Assembly: GCA_900155495.1 (NCBI GenBank)
Contig: FTLJ01001072.1
Location: 1-51,627, forward strand
Origin: Porogramme epimiltina
Taxonomy: Eukaryota > Basidiomycota > Agaricomycetes > Polyporales > Polyporaceae
Reading direction: 5' to 3'
DNA: 51,627 bases
The notes under the pieces: generated by a model
What the model saw: only the letters and a program-made list of their open reading frames with translations
The model's database searches: none
What the model was told of the DNA's origin: nothing
Position numbers and translations under genes: made by a program
Shown here: positions 23,457 through 35,467 of the stretch, in pieces
How the letters are laid out: every line of letters starts with the position of its first letter
Position numbering within the stretch: the stretch's first letter is position 1

Positions 23457-24498
23457 ATGCGTTCGTATACGAAGCTTACTCTCTTCGGATTCATGTGCGT
23501 CCAGCATGCTCTCGCAGCGTTTTTTATAGATCCGAATGGAACCACGCTGGCACAATGCTCGCAAGTCAACTTGAGCTGGACGGAGCCGGTGAGTATGATC
23601 TCAACTGAACCCCTGCATCTCGCTGACTTTACCTACCCCGCAGTCTCCGATTGTAAGACGCTGGGATTTGGGAGGGGTGATGGCCTCGCGCTTACGGCTT
23701 GGAATGTCTGCAACAGACGATGCGGGTTGTCTCAGGCCGCGAAATCAATACCCAAGATCCGACGTTGGAGTCGATCGGGACCATCAACCAGTCTTACTTT
23801 CTTTGGACGGTGGACTTACAGACAGGTAAGCGTACTCCTTACGAACACGATGTCATTCAGCGTTACCAAACTTCCGCTATCTCTTCATTAGATCTGCAAA
23901 TTAGCTTCACTTACACCACTGCTGGAGAGAATATGTCCGTCTTTGCGTCACGTGAGTGCTATTATCAACGGTCGTAACGCTAAGAGTGAACTGGTTCTTG
24001 TTAGCTATTGCCTACACCATCGTCACGGGTGGTTCCAACCAATGTCTTTGGTGGACGTCGTCATCCTCTAGTGTGCTCTGGACTTCAACCTCCACAACCT
24101 CCGCCGAACTCCCGACTACGCCCCCCTGCGCGTCTTCTATGACCTCAACATCACAATCATTCAGCATAGTAGACACGGGCATTCCGTTACCACGCGCCAC
24201 ATTTTCGGCATCCGTGAGATTGTCCCCCTCAATGATCGGGCTCATATCGGCATTAGGGTCAGTGTCTGTGGGAGCATCCGCTTTGCTGGGGTACGTCTGT
24301 CGCTTGCGCCGTCGGGGGGCCACCCCGACTTCGACGGTGTTCTCTGGGACTAGTAACTCCCCATCGTCCACGCAACGCACGGAGTCCACAGCCGTCAGCC
24401 GTCGCCCTGGGAAGCCCACCCGCCCTCCACCCTCAGCGGTTCCCTCCACTTCGTCCACGCAACACAAGCCAACCAGCGCCGTCCGCACTCACGGTTAG
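23457..24498 (+). CDS. Type I single-pass membrane protein with beta-rich ectodomain
   Basis: Five exons inferred: 23457-23588, 23644-23652, 23717-23825, 23892-23951 and 24005-24498, giving 267 residues. All splice sites are GT-AG and the frame closes exactly. A signal peptide (MRSYTKLTLFGFMCVQHALA) leads into a beta-sandwich-like ectodomain with LAQCSQVNLSWTEP, TMRVVSGREI and YFLWTVDLQTG. The C-VxxSW and xxWTVD pattern is common in basidiomycete cell-surface proteins. A Ser/Thr-rich stalk follows, then a membrane helix (MIGLISALGSVSVGASALLG), a basic stop-transfer CRLRRRG, and a Ser/Pro/Thr-rich cytoplasmic tail. Exon 2 has only nine bases (SPI); without it the frame is also kept, so it could be skipped. 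The role is unknown, probably at the plasma membrane. Confidence 0.7.
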
Positions 24499-25356
24499 CA
24501 CGATTCCCTTACGATGCTAACTCGAATAACTTCACTAACAAACTGCCGTCTATTGTGGTCCCTCATTCGCAGAGAAGAGGCGCCCGTCGCACACCATTCG
24601 CATTCACCCAAGCTATGGTACTGGCCAGGCCATAGCAGTGCAAGGTGTAGAAGGCGGCATGCCGGGGCCGATTTGGGAAAGCGGCGGGCGGTACTGCGAA
24701 GCATGGCAGAGTGGACGGAACGGCGGTGGCTATTGTTGTGACAAGTGAATGTGTCAATAGTATCCGGTTGGCGGACGTAAAACAAGCTCGTGCAACGGTG
24801 CGCTGTTACACGGGATCAGGAGCGTCTTCAAACTCCTTGCATTATTGCTGGAGCCAGAATGGTGGATCGCACAAGACCACGAAAAGTCACACACACGTGA
24901 TCTTAGTCACGGATTTAGACTCCGCTTGACTTGCCCCTGAGGCCGCCCCGTTACTAGACGACCTATCCGCACCGGGCGGGATACCGGACGTTTCCACTTT
25001 TTGTCGCTATGTCGTAGTCGTGTCCAATGAACGCGCCGCTCCTTCCGGAAGTGAGGTGAGCTGCGACAAACCCGTTTCAAGGTCGACGCCGACCACGGCT
25101 TAATGCTGTGACTAGGTAGTGATTCAGGGCAGGGCAAAATTGTAGAGCCCGATATATGCGCGTAGGCAGACCTTCTTACTCCTGTCTTACCACCGCTCAT
25201 TACTGCACCGGCCGATTCATCTTTGTAGGCGAGTCCATTGACCTATCTACCGACGACTTATCAGAAGCAGCATCTACTGTACGTCAGGCTGTTGTCTATC
25301 ATGATCAAGGCTTTGCTTCACCCTAGAATGACTTTCCGTTCCAAAGCAGTAGTACC
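24499..25356. other. Upstream flank of WD40-like gene copy 1
   Basis: No gene. The part from about 24880 to 25356 is similar to about 27800-28290 upstream of copy 2. Shared stretches include CACGAAAAGTCACA, GGTCGACGCCGACC and a GATTCAGGGCAGGG run. Confidence 0.6.
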
Positions 25357-27740
25357 ATGGAGCACCCCGATTATTTAAGAAGGATAGAAGATCTCAAGGT
25401 TCCCCTGATGCGTCAACAAACCGGCGAAGGCATTGAAGACGTCGCCGAATACGCAAAAGCCCTCCAATCTATCACCAAAATTGTCCGCGACGCCGACAAT
25501 AACGGCGCCCCGAATATGAGAGAAATCATAGAAAAAGCAGGCGACATCTTAGGCGAGGCGATAGACTGGGCCTACTGCGAAGGAGGCATCACTATTCTTC
25601 CGTCCTACGCACACGATGACACCAGCGCCCCACTCGTTGAAGACCCTCTAAACCTATTCGGTGCGCGATAAATTCTAGATTATATAAAACGCTCTCCTCA
25701 CGCTGGTCACTGTGAGATAGGATATAAAGAAGCACAGGTCTACTTAGGCTTATACGAGAGGGGTTATCTGGATGTGGAAGGTGAAGTAGGTGAGTTCCCT
25801 TTTGCCTTCAGCGATGTACGCAACCGCGAGTACTCATCAAAGCAAATACACAAGGCGACGCACCCAACTCCACATCCATGAGGTCCAAGCTCTTCACTCC
25901 TGACTGGAAGGCCAGTCGTCCCCCTCATGCCAAGTCAACTCGCCTCTCCCGCTTCTGTGACAACGTTGCCGTCTCGTCTACGGATGCTACTCCCATCGCG
26001 CGTATGGTCCTACAAGCACGCTGCGAAGTCTACGCCGACGTAGTTCCGCCTCCCGTCTGCACAGCCATGGCGCCCGACTGCTCTGCGCTCGTAGTGCTCC
26101 TCCAGGGGGGATGGAAGAACCACGACCCCATCCTCGGCCTCTGCCTTCTCGACGAATCCCCCTCCGCAGAAGCAGGAGGCGACAACGAGGCCAACATAAT
26201 CAAAAGGTCGGATTGGACAGAGAACTACCGCATGCTCTCTATCGAGCCCGGTTTCGGAGAAATCGCCCGCCACGCAGCAATCGACGCCTCGCGCAAGCTT
26301 GCGATTGTCGCGGACGACAGCCGCATCAAGACGTTCTTCTACGGCCACGCGGGAGAACAGGCTTTCGGCCAGTCCGGATGGGCGCCCGCGCGCGGCACGA
26401 ACGTGCACACGCTTGACAGTGAGGGGTACGACGGCCCGGTTGCGATCCTCCCAGGACCCGGGGGGCGCGTCGTGCGTGCGGGAAAGGGAGGGCTCGCGTT
26501 CTGGGACCTCGACGCACTGCAAACGCACGAGGGTGGACGACGTGTGGGGGAGGGAGAGATCGACCCATATGGGTCGTGGAGGGACAAGGATTACGATCCC
26601 ATAGAGCTCTCCGTGGGAAGTAGCCCGAGCACCACGGTGCGATTGGGGCGGGGAGAGGAGCACTTCCACCCTGCGGCGTGGAAGTACCACGGGCCGACCG
26701 GGCACATGCTGGTTGGAGAGAGGGAGCGGAAAGACAAAGGCTGCGCTCGGTTCTACGCGCTGGATCTGGACGACGGGGCGAGAAAGGCAAAAACGTTCCT
26801 CGGCCACGGCGGGCTGATAGGGGCATTCTCTGTCAGTGCTGGGGACGCGAACGTGTTCGCGACGGGGTGTAGCGACGGTCATGCCCGCCTGTATGACGTC
26901 CGCCACCCCTTGCCAGTTGCTACCTACAGCCACAACAGACCGGTCGATGCTTACTACGCCGTAGAGCTGGCCCATCCCGACGGGATTCCTAGTATGTGGA
27001 TTCTGCCTTTCTCCTGAGCATTTGCTGACGCGCGTCCAGTCTTGTTTACAGGAGGCGAACAGTCACAAGGCATCAAGGTGTGGGACATCCGTGCGCAGGC
27101 AGTGGTGTACGAGCTCGCGACAGGCAACAACTCGGTCCCGGCGCTCGCGTGGGATGAGAGGCACAGCGTCCTGTACGCTGCGACCTTGTGCCCTGTCATG
27201 GACCACCATGGGTCGAGGTACGGGTACCGGCCCGCGAAGATTCCCAACTGGGCCGAACTCGCATCTTGGGAGGGAGATGGTGGCGACATGAACGAGGTGG
27301 ATTACGACTCCGACTCCTCAACTGCTCCATGTTGGCCCGAAGACGCGTTCCATTCAGAGGCCTCCTTTGGGTATGCGTATGATGCTGGAAAGAATACCCT
27401 CTGTGAGTTTCTTCTACGCTAGATGACGGTGTAAGCACTGACTGAGTATGGGCGTAGTGGCCTATTCATTCAAGGAGGACCCCGACCCCACAGTGCTTCC
27501 AGAGTATGGTGACGCAGGGTTGGATGGCGACATGTAGTCAAAGAGGGCGGCTTGCTATTCCACGGTTCCGGCGCGTATGCGTGTGGCACTTCTTTCTCCT
27601 TTTGTTTGGTGCTGCGCTGGGGGACAGTCTGACAGAGGAACCCACAAGCCTCACTGAATAGTATGCAGTGGTGACTGGAGGGCGAGAACTCTACTGGCCT
27701 TGCAGATCTTTGTGTAGGGGAGCCATCGAGCAACGACGAT
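24880..27740 (+). repeat. Tandem segmental duplication, unit 1 (WD40-like gene)
   Basis: A unit of about 2.9 kb that includes about 480 bp of upstream flank and the complete gene. It is repeated directly as unit 2. Coding parts are conserved; introns and flanks are recognisable but diverged. Confidence 0.85.
25357..27537 (+). CDS. WD40-like repeat protein, copy 1 (possible frame problem in exon 3)
   Basis: Exons: 25357-25660, 25721-25789, an exon starting between 25812 and 25843 and ending at 26991, then 27040-27402 and 27458-27537. The N-terminal part (MEHPDYLRRIEDLKVPL) is helical. The C-terminal half holds beta-propeller-type repeats: GHGGLIGAFSVSAGDANVFA, then TGCSDGHARLYDVRHPLP, FTGGEQSQGIKVWDIRAQAV and ELATGNNSVPALAWD. 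Most basidiomycete proteins of this kind have no known function. The acceptor that matches copy 2 (TTCAG ending at 25811) would put the rest out of frame. An AG ending at 25830 or 25842 restores it; with the latter, exon 3 is 1149 nt, the same as in copy 2, which may be coincidence. Either copy 1 uses a shifted acceptor or it carries a frameshift in a disordered linker. If intact it has about 654 residues. Confidence 0.7.
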
Positions 27741-28010
27741 GTGGTCATATAATCCTACAGTTGCCAAACCAGAGAGGATTAATTCAGCTGCTAAATCACG
27801 AAAAGTCACATGCACGTGCTGTTCGTCACAAACTGGGTATGACTTTCCCCTTCAGACGCCTTGCCCGTGCGGCGGGATGCTAGACGTCTCGACTTTTTGC
27901 CGAAACATCACAGTCTTGAGTTATAACCGCGCCGCGGCGTCGTGAAGAGTAATGAGCTGCGACGAGACTGCCCTAAGACTGGTCGACGCCGACCGCGGCT
28001 TAATGCTGTG

Positions 28011-28032
28011 ACTAGTACTATGTAGTACTAGT
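28011..28032. repeat. Inverted repeat (9-bp arms) at an insertion in the duplicated flank
   Basis: ACTAGTACT, four bases, then AGTACTAGT. Unit 1 has only 'gtgactaggtagtgattcag' at the same place (about 25107-25126), so the hairpin-forming stretch was gained in unit 2 or lost in unit 1. It may be a transposon footprint or a replication-slippage product. Confidence 0.7.
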
Positions 28033-28290
28033 AGAGAATGTGATTCAGGGCAGGGTAAATTGTTGTAGAGCTTCATCTATATGCGAAAGCGGACCTGCTT
28101 CCTCCCGTCTCTCTGACGCTCATCCCCATTGACCCGCTCATACAGCGCCCTTTGCTCGTGCGTCCATAAACTTTCCTCCTAACGACGCGGCTCAGGGAAC
28201 TAACTAGACACAGTATCTACTGTATGCCAGACTGACATCTATCAAGTTTCTGCTTTATCCTGAGATAATCTGCTGTCCCAATACGACACC

Positions 28291-30478
28291 ATGGAGCATC
28301 CGGATTATTTAGTCAAGATAGAAGATCTGAAGGTCTCTCTAATGAGTCAACGAAGCAGCGAAGGCATCGAAGACTGCCGCCAGTATGTAAATGCCCTCCA
28401 GCTTATCGCCAACGTTGTCCGCGACGCCGACAATAACGGTGCCCCCAATACGCGAGAGATCATAGAGAGGGCGGGTGATATATTCGACGGTGCGGTAGAC
28501 TGGGCCTACAACAAAGGAGACGTTGACTTCCTTCTGTCCTATGCACACAACGACACTGGCGCCCCCCTCGTGGAAGATCCCTTAAACAGATTCGGTACGT
28601 GTCAAATTCCTGGTTATATAGAACACTCTCCTCACCCTAGTCGCCGTGAGATAGGGCATAGCGCGGCGAAGGAGTTCCTAGACATCTACAAACAGTTTTT
28701 CTTGGAGAGAGGGGATGCAGGAGGTAAGCTTTCCTTTGCGTTCAGAGTTGTATGCAAGCACAAATCAAGACAATAATGAAGGTTTCGAGTCCAAATCTTC
28801 ACGCGTAAAGTCCATCCTCGTCACGCCCAACTGGAAAGCTAGCCGGCCCCTTCACATCAAGTCAACTCGCCTCTCCCGCTTCCGTGACAATATCACCGTC
28901 TCGTCTACAGACGCTACTCCCACCGCGCACACGATACTGCAAGCGCGCTGCGAAGTTTCCGCCGACGAAATCCCATCCCCTGTCAACGCCGTTATGGCGC
29001 CCGATTGCTCTGCGCTCGTCCTCCTCCTCCAGGGAGGATGGAAGAACCGCGACCCCATCCTCAACCTTTGCCTTCTCGACGAGGGCGCTTCCGCCGGAGC
29101 CAGCACCAGAGCGTCACAGAGGGAGCACTATCGCACCCTCTCTCTCGAGCCCGGTCTCGCAACGGTCGCCTACCAGGCCGCAGTCGACCCCTCGCGCAAG
29201 CTTGCGCTCGTCGCGGACAATCGGCGCGTTAAGACGTTCTTCTATGGCCGCGCGGGCGAGCAAGTTTTCGGCCGGTCCGGGTGGGCGCCCGCGCGCGGCG
29301 CAAACGTGCACACACTGAATAGTGGACGGTATGATGGCCCCCTTGCGGTCCTTCCTGGACCTGGAGGGCGCGTCATGCGCGCGGGACGGGGCGGGATGGC
29401 GTTCTGGGACCTCGACACGCTGAAAACCCATGAAGGCGGGCGACGTATAGGGAGGGGGAAGATCAGCATAGCGGACTCGTGGAGGGACGACGATGACAAT
29501 GTCGTAGAGGCCTCCGTGGGGAGCAGCCCGAGCACAACGGTGCAATTCGAGCAGGGCGAGGAGCACTTCTACCCCGCGGTGTGGAAGCACCATGCGCCGA
29601 CTGGACACATGCTCGTCGGGGAGGACGCACGGAAAGACAGCGGCCACTATGGGTGCTACGCGGTGGACCTCAATGCCGGGGCCAGAAAGGCGAAGAGATT
29701 CATCGGTCATGGCGGTTCAATAGGCGGCATCTCCGTCAGTGTTGGGGACGCGAACGTCTTCGCGACGGGTTGTAGCGACGGCTATGCCCGCCTGTACGAC
29801 ATTCGCCACCCCCTGCCAGTCGTGACCTTCAGCCATAGCAGGCAGGCTGAGTTCTGTTATGCCGTTGAGTTGACCCATCCAGACGGCATTCCCAGTATGT
29901 AGATTTCGCCTTTCCTTTGAGCATCTGCTGACGGGTCCCGGCAGTCTTGTTTACGGGCGGCTATGCCTCACAAGGCGTCAAGGTGTGGGACATCCGTGCG
30001 CAAGCGATGGTGTACGAGCTTGCGACAGGCAACAACTCGGTGGAGGCCCTTGCGTGGGACACGGCTCGTAGCGTCCTATATGCTGCGACCGAGTGCCCGG
30101 GTATGGATCGTCTTGGGTTCAGGCACGATTATCGGCCCGCGAAGATTCCCAAGTGGGCCAATTTCGAGCCTGAAGAGGGAGATGACGACGACATGGACGA
30201 AGACGATGATGATTTCGACGGATCGGACATGGATGAAGATTTCGACGAATTGGAACGGTGCTGGCCCGACGATGCATTCCATTCAGAGGCAGCCTTTGGG
30301 TATGCGTATGATGCTGGACACCATACTCTACGTGAGTTTCTTCTGAGTTTATAGATATCAGCGTAAGCACTAACGAAGTGTGGACACAGTGGCCTACTCG
30401 TTTAAGGAGGATCCTGACTGCACAGTGCTTCCTGCGTATGGGGATGCAAGGGATGAAAGCGATCGCATGATGTGGTAA
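28291..30478 (+). CDS. WD40-like repeat protein, copy 2
   Basis: Five exons: 28291-28594, 28655-28723, 28746-29894, 29945-30331 and 30390-30478, giving 665 residues. All introns are GT-AG and the frame closes perfectly, so this copy looks intact. Exons 1 and 2 have the same lengths (304 and 69 nt) as in copy 1. The helical N-terminus begins MEHPDYLVKIEDLKVSL. Propeller-type repeats include GHGGSIGGISVSVGDANVFA, TGCSDGYARLYDIRHPLP, FTGGYASQGVKVWDIRAQAM and LATGNNSVEALAWD. Exon 4 has a very acidic insert (about 30178-30255, mostly Asp) that is shorter in copy 1. No signal peptide or membrane segment is seen. Function unknown; WD40 folds usually act as protein-binding scaffolds. Confidence 0.8.
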
Positions 30479-30848
30479 AGATGTCGACTTGCTATCCCAC
30501 GGACTGCTTTCGGCACGCACGCGTGCACTTCTTTCTGTTGTGTTTGGTGTACGGGGCTGCTCCGGGTGTATGAACACTCAGCGAACAGAATGCAGTGGCG
30601 CAAACGACACAAACCCCGTGTAATCTTGCTCATAAAACGCGCGCGTGAACCTCGGGAGGCGGGAATTCCACTAGTTTTAGAGAGCTTTGTGTAGGGGAGT
30701 CGTCAAGCCACTGCGGTGTGGTCATACAGTTGGCCAGAGGCAAAGATATCCAGGATTGATTGAACTACCTAATCATACATACGAGCCAACGTCCCAATGG
30801 GAACTCTGACGATGTCCCCTCGCGGCGAGAAGTGTAGAAAGGTGCAAG

Positions 30849-31302
30849 CTATGGTAACGGGTCGGAGGGTGACTCGTGTGGGTACATGCGCTTTAGATGG
30901 CGGTACTTGCGGAGCGAATATAGAGCAAGGGTTTCTAGAGGAGGCAGGGCTATAGTTTGGATGTGCTAAGTAGAGAGGCGAAGACGTACCGTTGCGTATA
31001 TACTCGCCCATACGGATCGCATTCTCTATCTCCTTAGGGTCTGTTAGGTTCCGGTTCTCTGAGGGACACTATTCAGCATTTCGCGCAGCACGCGATGGAG
31101 GAGACGCACTCTCAAACAGTCCTCGCAGCTTCCTATGAAAGTTGTACCTGCAGGGGGAAATCATGTGAATGCCGAGGGTGAGTGAAAGTGCTCGTGTGAG
31201 CCCTCGATAGTGGACGTACGCGGGGTCGGGATAGTCACGGCCGAGCCTGTGGAGCTCCTTGTAGAGAGACAAGACTCTCAGTCGGGTCTCCCTGCTCGCC
31301 AT
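30849..31302 (-). CDS. LYR-motif protein, ETFRF1/LYRM5-like
   Basis: Four exons on the minus strand: 31302-31220, 31147-31110, 31058-30990 and 30934-30849, giving 91 residues, close to the usual length of this family. The spliced protein has the LYR-type motif in RVLSLYKELHRLGRDYPD, then YNFHRKLRGLFEKNRNLTDP, EIENAIRMGEYI and a C-terminal LYSLRKYRHLKRMYP. The LYKELxxLGRxYP plus F-rich pattern and the LRKYRxLKxxY end fit Complex1_LYR proteins of the ETFRF1/LYRM5 type. In animals these regulate the electron transfer flavoprotein; LYR proteins bind the mitochondrial acyl carrier protein. Likely location is the mitochondrial matrix. It is divergent from the SEC14 gene at 31580. Confidence 0.85.
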
Positions 31303-31579
31303 GGGGGCGGCCTCATGCGAGATGGCTAGAGCTTGAAGCTTGGAAGCTGAGAGAGTGTGGGGTGGGCGGCACGGATAAGACTCAAGAGTGCTCGTCCACG
31401 GCCGCCGCGCGAGGACGACGCGCGCACGTGCTGACGCGATGCCGCCCATCGCGGATGCGGTACCGGCGCGGGTGGAAGGCACGCATTCCAGCGCCATGAT
31501 GTCCGCCTTCTCCTCTTCGCCCCCCTCCGCTTCTCTGTCCGTGTCTTCCAGTCTCGTTTACCGCTCCATCTGAACGTCT
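31303..31579. promoter_or_regulatory. Shared divergent promoter region (LYR and SEC14 genes)
   Basis: Only 277 bp separate the start codons of two divergently transcribed genes. It is GC-rich in its middle (GCCGCCGCGCGAGGACGACGCG) with pyrimidine-rich leader sequence toward the SEC14 gene. No clear TATA box is seen on either strand. Confidence 0.55.
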
Positions 31580-32957
31580 ATGGCCACCAAAACCAACGGA
31601 GAAACCATCTACGAGGCTCGCCCGCCACCAGAGATCGCGGTCGACCCTCCCGTGCTCCCGCCGAACCTCAAGCTCACGGACGCCCAGCAGAAGCTCTATG
31701 ACGAGGTTTTAAAACACTTTGAACGCCCGGACTACGTCCTCCCCGAAGTAGAGAACGGAGCGCTCACGGAGGAGGAGAAATTCTGGTTGGTACGTTTCAG
31801 GGAGGTAGTGGAGTGTGACTCGCTGACCTGATGGGCCTTAAGAGCTGCGAGTGTTTGTTGAGGTGTGCCAACGTCACGGCTCTTCTGTTTTTACGTCGCA
31901 CTCATTGCGATGGCATACTAGGTTCATTCGGGCGGTCAAATGGGCGAGCGCACAAGCCTCGATCAAGCGCATTGAGGCTACTCTGAGGTGGCGGCGGGAG
32001 TTCGGGGTTTACGACCTGATCACTGCCTCACATGTAGAGCCAGAGGTAACTACTCATATTCTTGTCTAAATGGATGTAGTCTAATACCTCTCCGCAGGCT
32101 CTTACGGGGAAGATGATGATTTGGGGATACGACACGGACAATCGACCTGCTCTGTACCTCCGCCCTAGCCGCCAGAACACCGAGGAGAGCATCCGCCAAG
32201 TACACTACGTCGTCTGGGCGCTGGAGCGTCTCCCGGAGCTCATGGGTCCTGGGGTTGAGTAAGTTGGATCGTGACTTGCCCTGAACATACGCTTACCGCA
32301 GTACAGGACTCTTGCTCTCATGGTCGACTTCGCTGATCGTGCGAAGAACCCCTCTCTCGGGCAGGCTAGGACGGTGCGTTCTTGTCCTCACTGTCTGACC
32401 CCGTTCCCAACTTAGACCATCCCATAGGTCCTAAACATCCTCCAAACGCACTGTATGTCCCTAGCTTACTCTTCCCCCTAACCCCCCCCCCCCCACACAC
32501 ACACACTGACGCTTCCTTACCGCTCCCAGACCCTGAGCGCCTCGGTCGCGCACTCGTCACGAACGTCCCTTTCCTCGTGAACGCCTTCTTCAAGCTCATC
32601 ACGCCCTTCATCGACCCGCTCACGCGCCCCAAGCTCCGCTTCAACCCGGACTGCCTCACTGAGGGCCTCTTCGCGCCCCCGCAGCTCCTCGCCGAGTGGG
32701 GCGGCGCCGCGACGGTCGCGTACGAGCATGACAAGTACTGGGCGCCGCTCGTGCGCATGTGCGCGGAGCGCAGAGAGCGCATGTGGGAGCAGTGGCGCGC
32801 GCAGGGTGCGAAGGTCGGCGTGCGCGAGTGGGATATGAAGTGCGCGATCGAGCAGGGCGATGCACCACCCGCGCCTGTCACGACTGAACCTACGAAGGAG
32901 GAAGCAAAGGAAAACGGGGTAGCAGAGACTGCTGCTGCTGCTGCTGTTACGGCATGA
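31580..32957 (+). CDS. SEC14/CRAL-TRIO lipid-transfer protein
   Basis: Seven exons: 31580-31789, 31843-31862, 32098-32258 after 31922-32045, 32307-32373, 32428-32452 and 32530-32957. The frame closes to 344 residues. The CRAL-TRIO N domain is seen in ECLLRFIRAVKWASAQASIK with LRWRREFGV. The lipid-binding lobe follows with TGKMMIWGYDTDNRPALYLR, ALMVDFADRAKNPSLG, LNILQTHYPERLGRALVTNV and PFLVNAFFKLITPFIDP. These are hallmarks of Sec14-like phosphatidylinositol transfer proteins of the CSR1/PDR16 type. The C-terminus ends in a poly-Ala stretch encoded by a GCT repeat. It probably moves phosphatidylinositol between membranes in the cytosol. Two very short exons (20 and 25 nt) are required. Confidence 0.88.
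32482..32506. repeat. Homopolymer and dinucleotide run in a SEC14 intron
   Basis: A run of 13 C is followed by six AC units just before the last exon of the SEC14 gene. It lies inside the intron and is prone to length change. Confidence 0.9.
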
Positions 32958-33149
32958 TTCGTCGACGGCCTCTGCCGCAGACGCGCTGTCATTCTATATA
33001 TGACGTTCCTTGGATCCAGTCACCCTGCCTTGTGCTGTAGAACTCCTATAGAACCCGTAATACCCTATTCGGCCCGTAGTAGACAATCAACGCACTCATT
33101 GCATACCTCCGTCTAAGCCATAACGCTAACAACAGAGCTCGAGTGTCAA

Positions 33150-34678
33150 CTAACCAGCCCTAAGCCGTACACTCCCCTTGGACCCGCCTCCCAACTCTGT
33201 CCACCACTTCTCCTTTGTCTTCGTCTTCCCCTTTGAGCGTTCCTGGCTGTCACCACTCTTTCCAGCCCCACCCGCCCGTTTGATGATGGTGGATAGCCCC
33301 GATGACACACCTCGCCTCCCACCACCAGGGAATGTATCTTTCTTTTCGTCTCCCTTCCCCTTGGCCCCACTGCGTCTCCTAGACGGCTTCGCATCGACAT
33401 CTACGCCTCCGCTCTCCCCCTCTTCTCCTGAGTCTTCAGACGCACTGCCATCGCGATGTGGCCGTTTCCGTGATTCGGATGATGCTGAGGCGGCATCGAT
33501 GGGCTTGACGGACGGGGTTGGGAGAGAGCGCGTGCCCTTCTCCCATGTCTTGCGATGTAGACGGAAGAGTGCCATCGTCGCACGCGCATCGGTGACCTGT
33601 GAGAAGTCATACGCGATGAGCAAAACGATACAATACATAAAAATAGGAGGCGCAAGAGAGAGGGTAAAAAAGAGAGTACGCACAGACGAGTGCTCGCCAC
33701 CCTGGATCGTAAGGCCAAGCTCTTGCTGGACAAGGTGGCGTAATGCTGGACGCCGCCCGCGCGATACCTTGTGCTTGTGCGCGAGGAGCTGTGTGTCTCG
33801 TGTGTGTGGGCGCGGATGGGAGAGGAGCAGGGCCTTGAGGTCGTTGTGTACCGCGTGCCCGACAAGGATGCGATCGTTCAAAAGGTCCGCGACTTGTTTC
33901 TGCACTTCATCGAACGGCCGAGCTGTTTTACAACAGATGTAAGGCGAAAGGGAGGGGGGACGATGAGAAGCAGCGAGGGAGGATAGGCGTAGACATACCG
34001 TGGACCATGTCTGATGGGCGTATCCCTGAAAACTCCGTGCGGTAGTCGACAACGCGTTCCCTAGGGCGTACTATGACGTCGAGAAGTACGTGGCCATAGA
34101 AATTGACCAAGGAAACGCGTGCTAGGACGGACTCGGCACCTTCAATGCCGACCCCCACCATCTCGCAGTCAACGGCGAGGTACTTGCCCGGTCTGATATG
34201 TTCGAGGGATATAATTGACGTGCGGAGAACAGATGAGGCGTTAAGGCGGGAGCAATAAGGAATGAGGCACAGGACGTACTGTTGGTGCGAGAGAGAATGC
34301 TCGATCTCTCCCTGCACCATCCGTCGAAGATCAACCACCGACTCCCCGTTCTTCACTTCAACTCCAACCGCTGCCTCCAAAGAGATATGCGAAGTGTTTC
34401 CCCTGGGATATTCATGCTCTGCATTCACTGTGCGTTGAGCTTCGGTGGAGGGTTGCAGTGTTGAGGGCGTCGGGGAATCAGAAGGATAGGAGAGTTTGCG
34501 CCGTTTGCGGGAGGCGAAGGCACTAACGGACGATCCTCTCACTTTGGTTTCAGGTAGTTTCTACGAAGAACGGAGGTGTTTTGTGGCAAGTGCAGCACGT
34601 AATGATAGCACTACTTACCTGTCGAAGAGCCAACCAATTCGAGGACGCGGTTCTACTGGGTTTGTCGCCCGCATTCAT
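33150..34678 (-). CDS. REX4: RNA exonuclease 4 (DEDDh 3'-5' exonuclease)
   Basis: Five exons on the minus strand: 34678-34619, 34560-34280, 34192-33999, 33922-33684 and 33596-33150, giving 406 residues. The start [20 protein letters not shown] is typical of fungal REX4. The DEDDh core is complete: Exo I in [13 protein letters not shown], Exo II in [16 protein letters not shown], Exo III in [17 protein letters not shown]. The gene lies at the usual length plus a basic Ser/Lys-rich tail that probably directs it to the nucleolus. REX4 homologues act in pre-rRNA processing (ITS1). It is convergent with the SEC14 gene, with under 200 bp between stop codons. Confidence 0.93.
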
Positions 34679-35467
34679 CAAGAGGTTCAGAATTTGCTTG
34701 CGTGTGTTTAGGATGTTTCAGTTAGGAGGATAAACTGGCACTGCGTAGATATAGGCGGATTGTGGTGTGGGACTAGTAACTACTATGAGAGTATTGATGA
34801 GAGTATTGACCTCGTCGCTTCAAAATATGTAGTCTTGATCGGTAGCCGGGGCAGCAAAGACGCCCAGAAAACTTAGTGAAGCCGGCCCGGCACCACGGCG
34901 GTACGATGTGATCCACGGGCGGCAGACTAAGCCTGCCATCGAGTCCGGAGCTTCCAACACCCAATTTCCGTCAGTGTTCATGGACGAACCGCCTCAACTA
35001 CATGCAGCAGCTGCTAGGACTCTATCTCCGCTCACTATCCGGGCCTGCAAGGCTTCTAAAGCACTGCCTCTCGAAGAAGGTTCAGAACGATTCTTTAGCC
35101 CCTTTCATGTCGGGTGAGTGGGCCGAGTATATCACGTACATGTCTAGCTCTTCAAACGCTCGCACGGGCTAACCTCGAGCCATTCATGAATTTGGACTAA
35201 CGAAATAGCGCCGGATACCAGCTCAACCCTGCTGCGACGAAGCATGCGGCGATCGTACCGCTCTTTCCAATATGACATACACTTCATTCGAAGGCGGAGA
35301 GTCCGCGGTACATCGTAGCGGAGATGATTGCTGAGTAGGTGTATACAACCTCCACGCATCAAACGAATACGGCGTGTCTGTCGGCTCGCTGCAACGCGAT
35401 AGTGTGTTTATGTACTGCCATTTCCGGGGCCATGACAATCATCGACCCGTCGCCCTCTCATCCCACT
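34679..35467. other. Upstream region between REX4 and the GYGYPLWGPEP gene
   Basis: No gene recognised. A 12-bp direct repeat (TGAGAGTATTGA twice) lies near 34785-34808. In-frame ATGs at 35339 and 35432 precede the chosen start of the next gene. Confidence 0.45.

Larger units (their letters stand above)
27800..30640 (+). repeat. Tandem segmental duplication, unit 2 (WD40-like gene)
   Basis: Direct repeat of unit 1. Compared with unit 1 it carries a small insertion with a perfect palindromic arm pair at 28011-28032 in the upstream flank, and a longer Asp-rich stretch in exon 4. Confidence 0.85.
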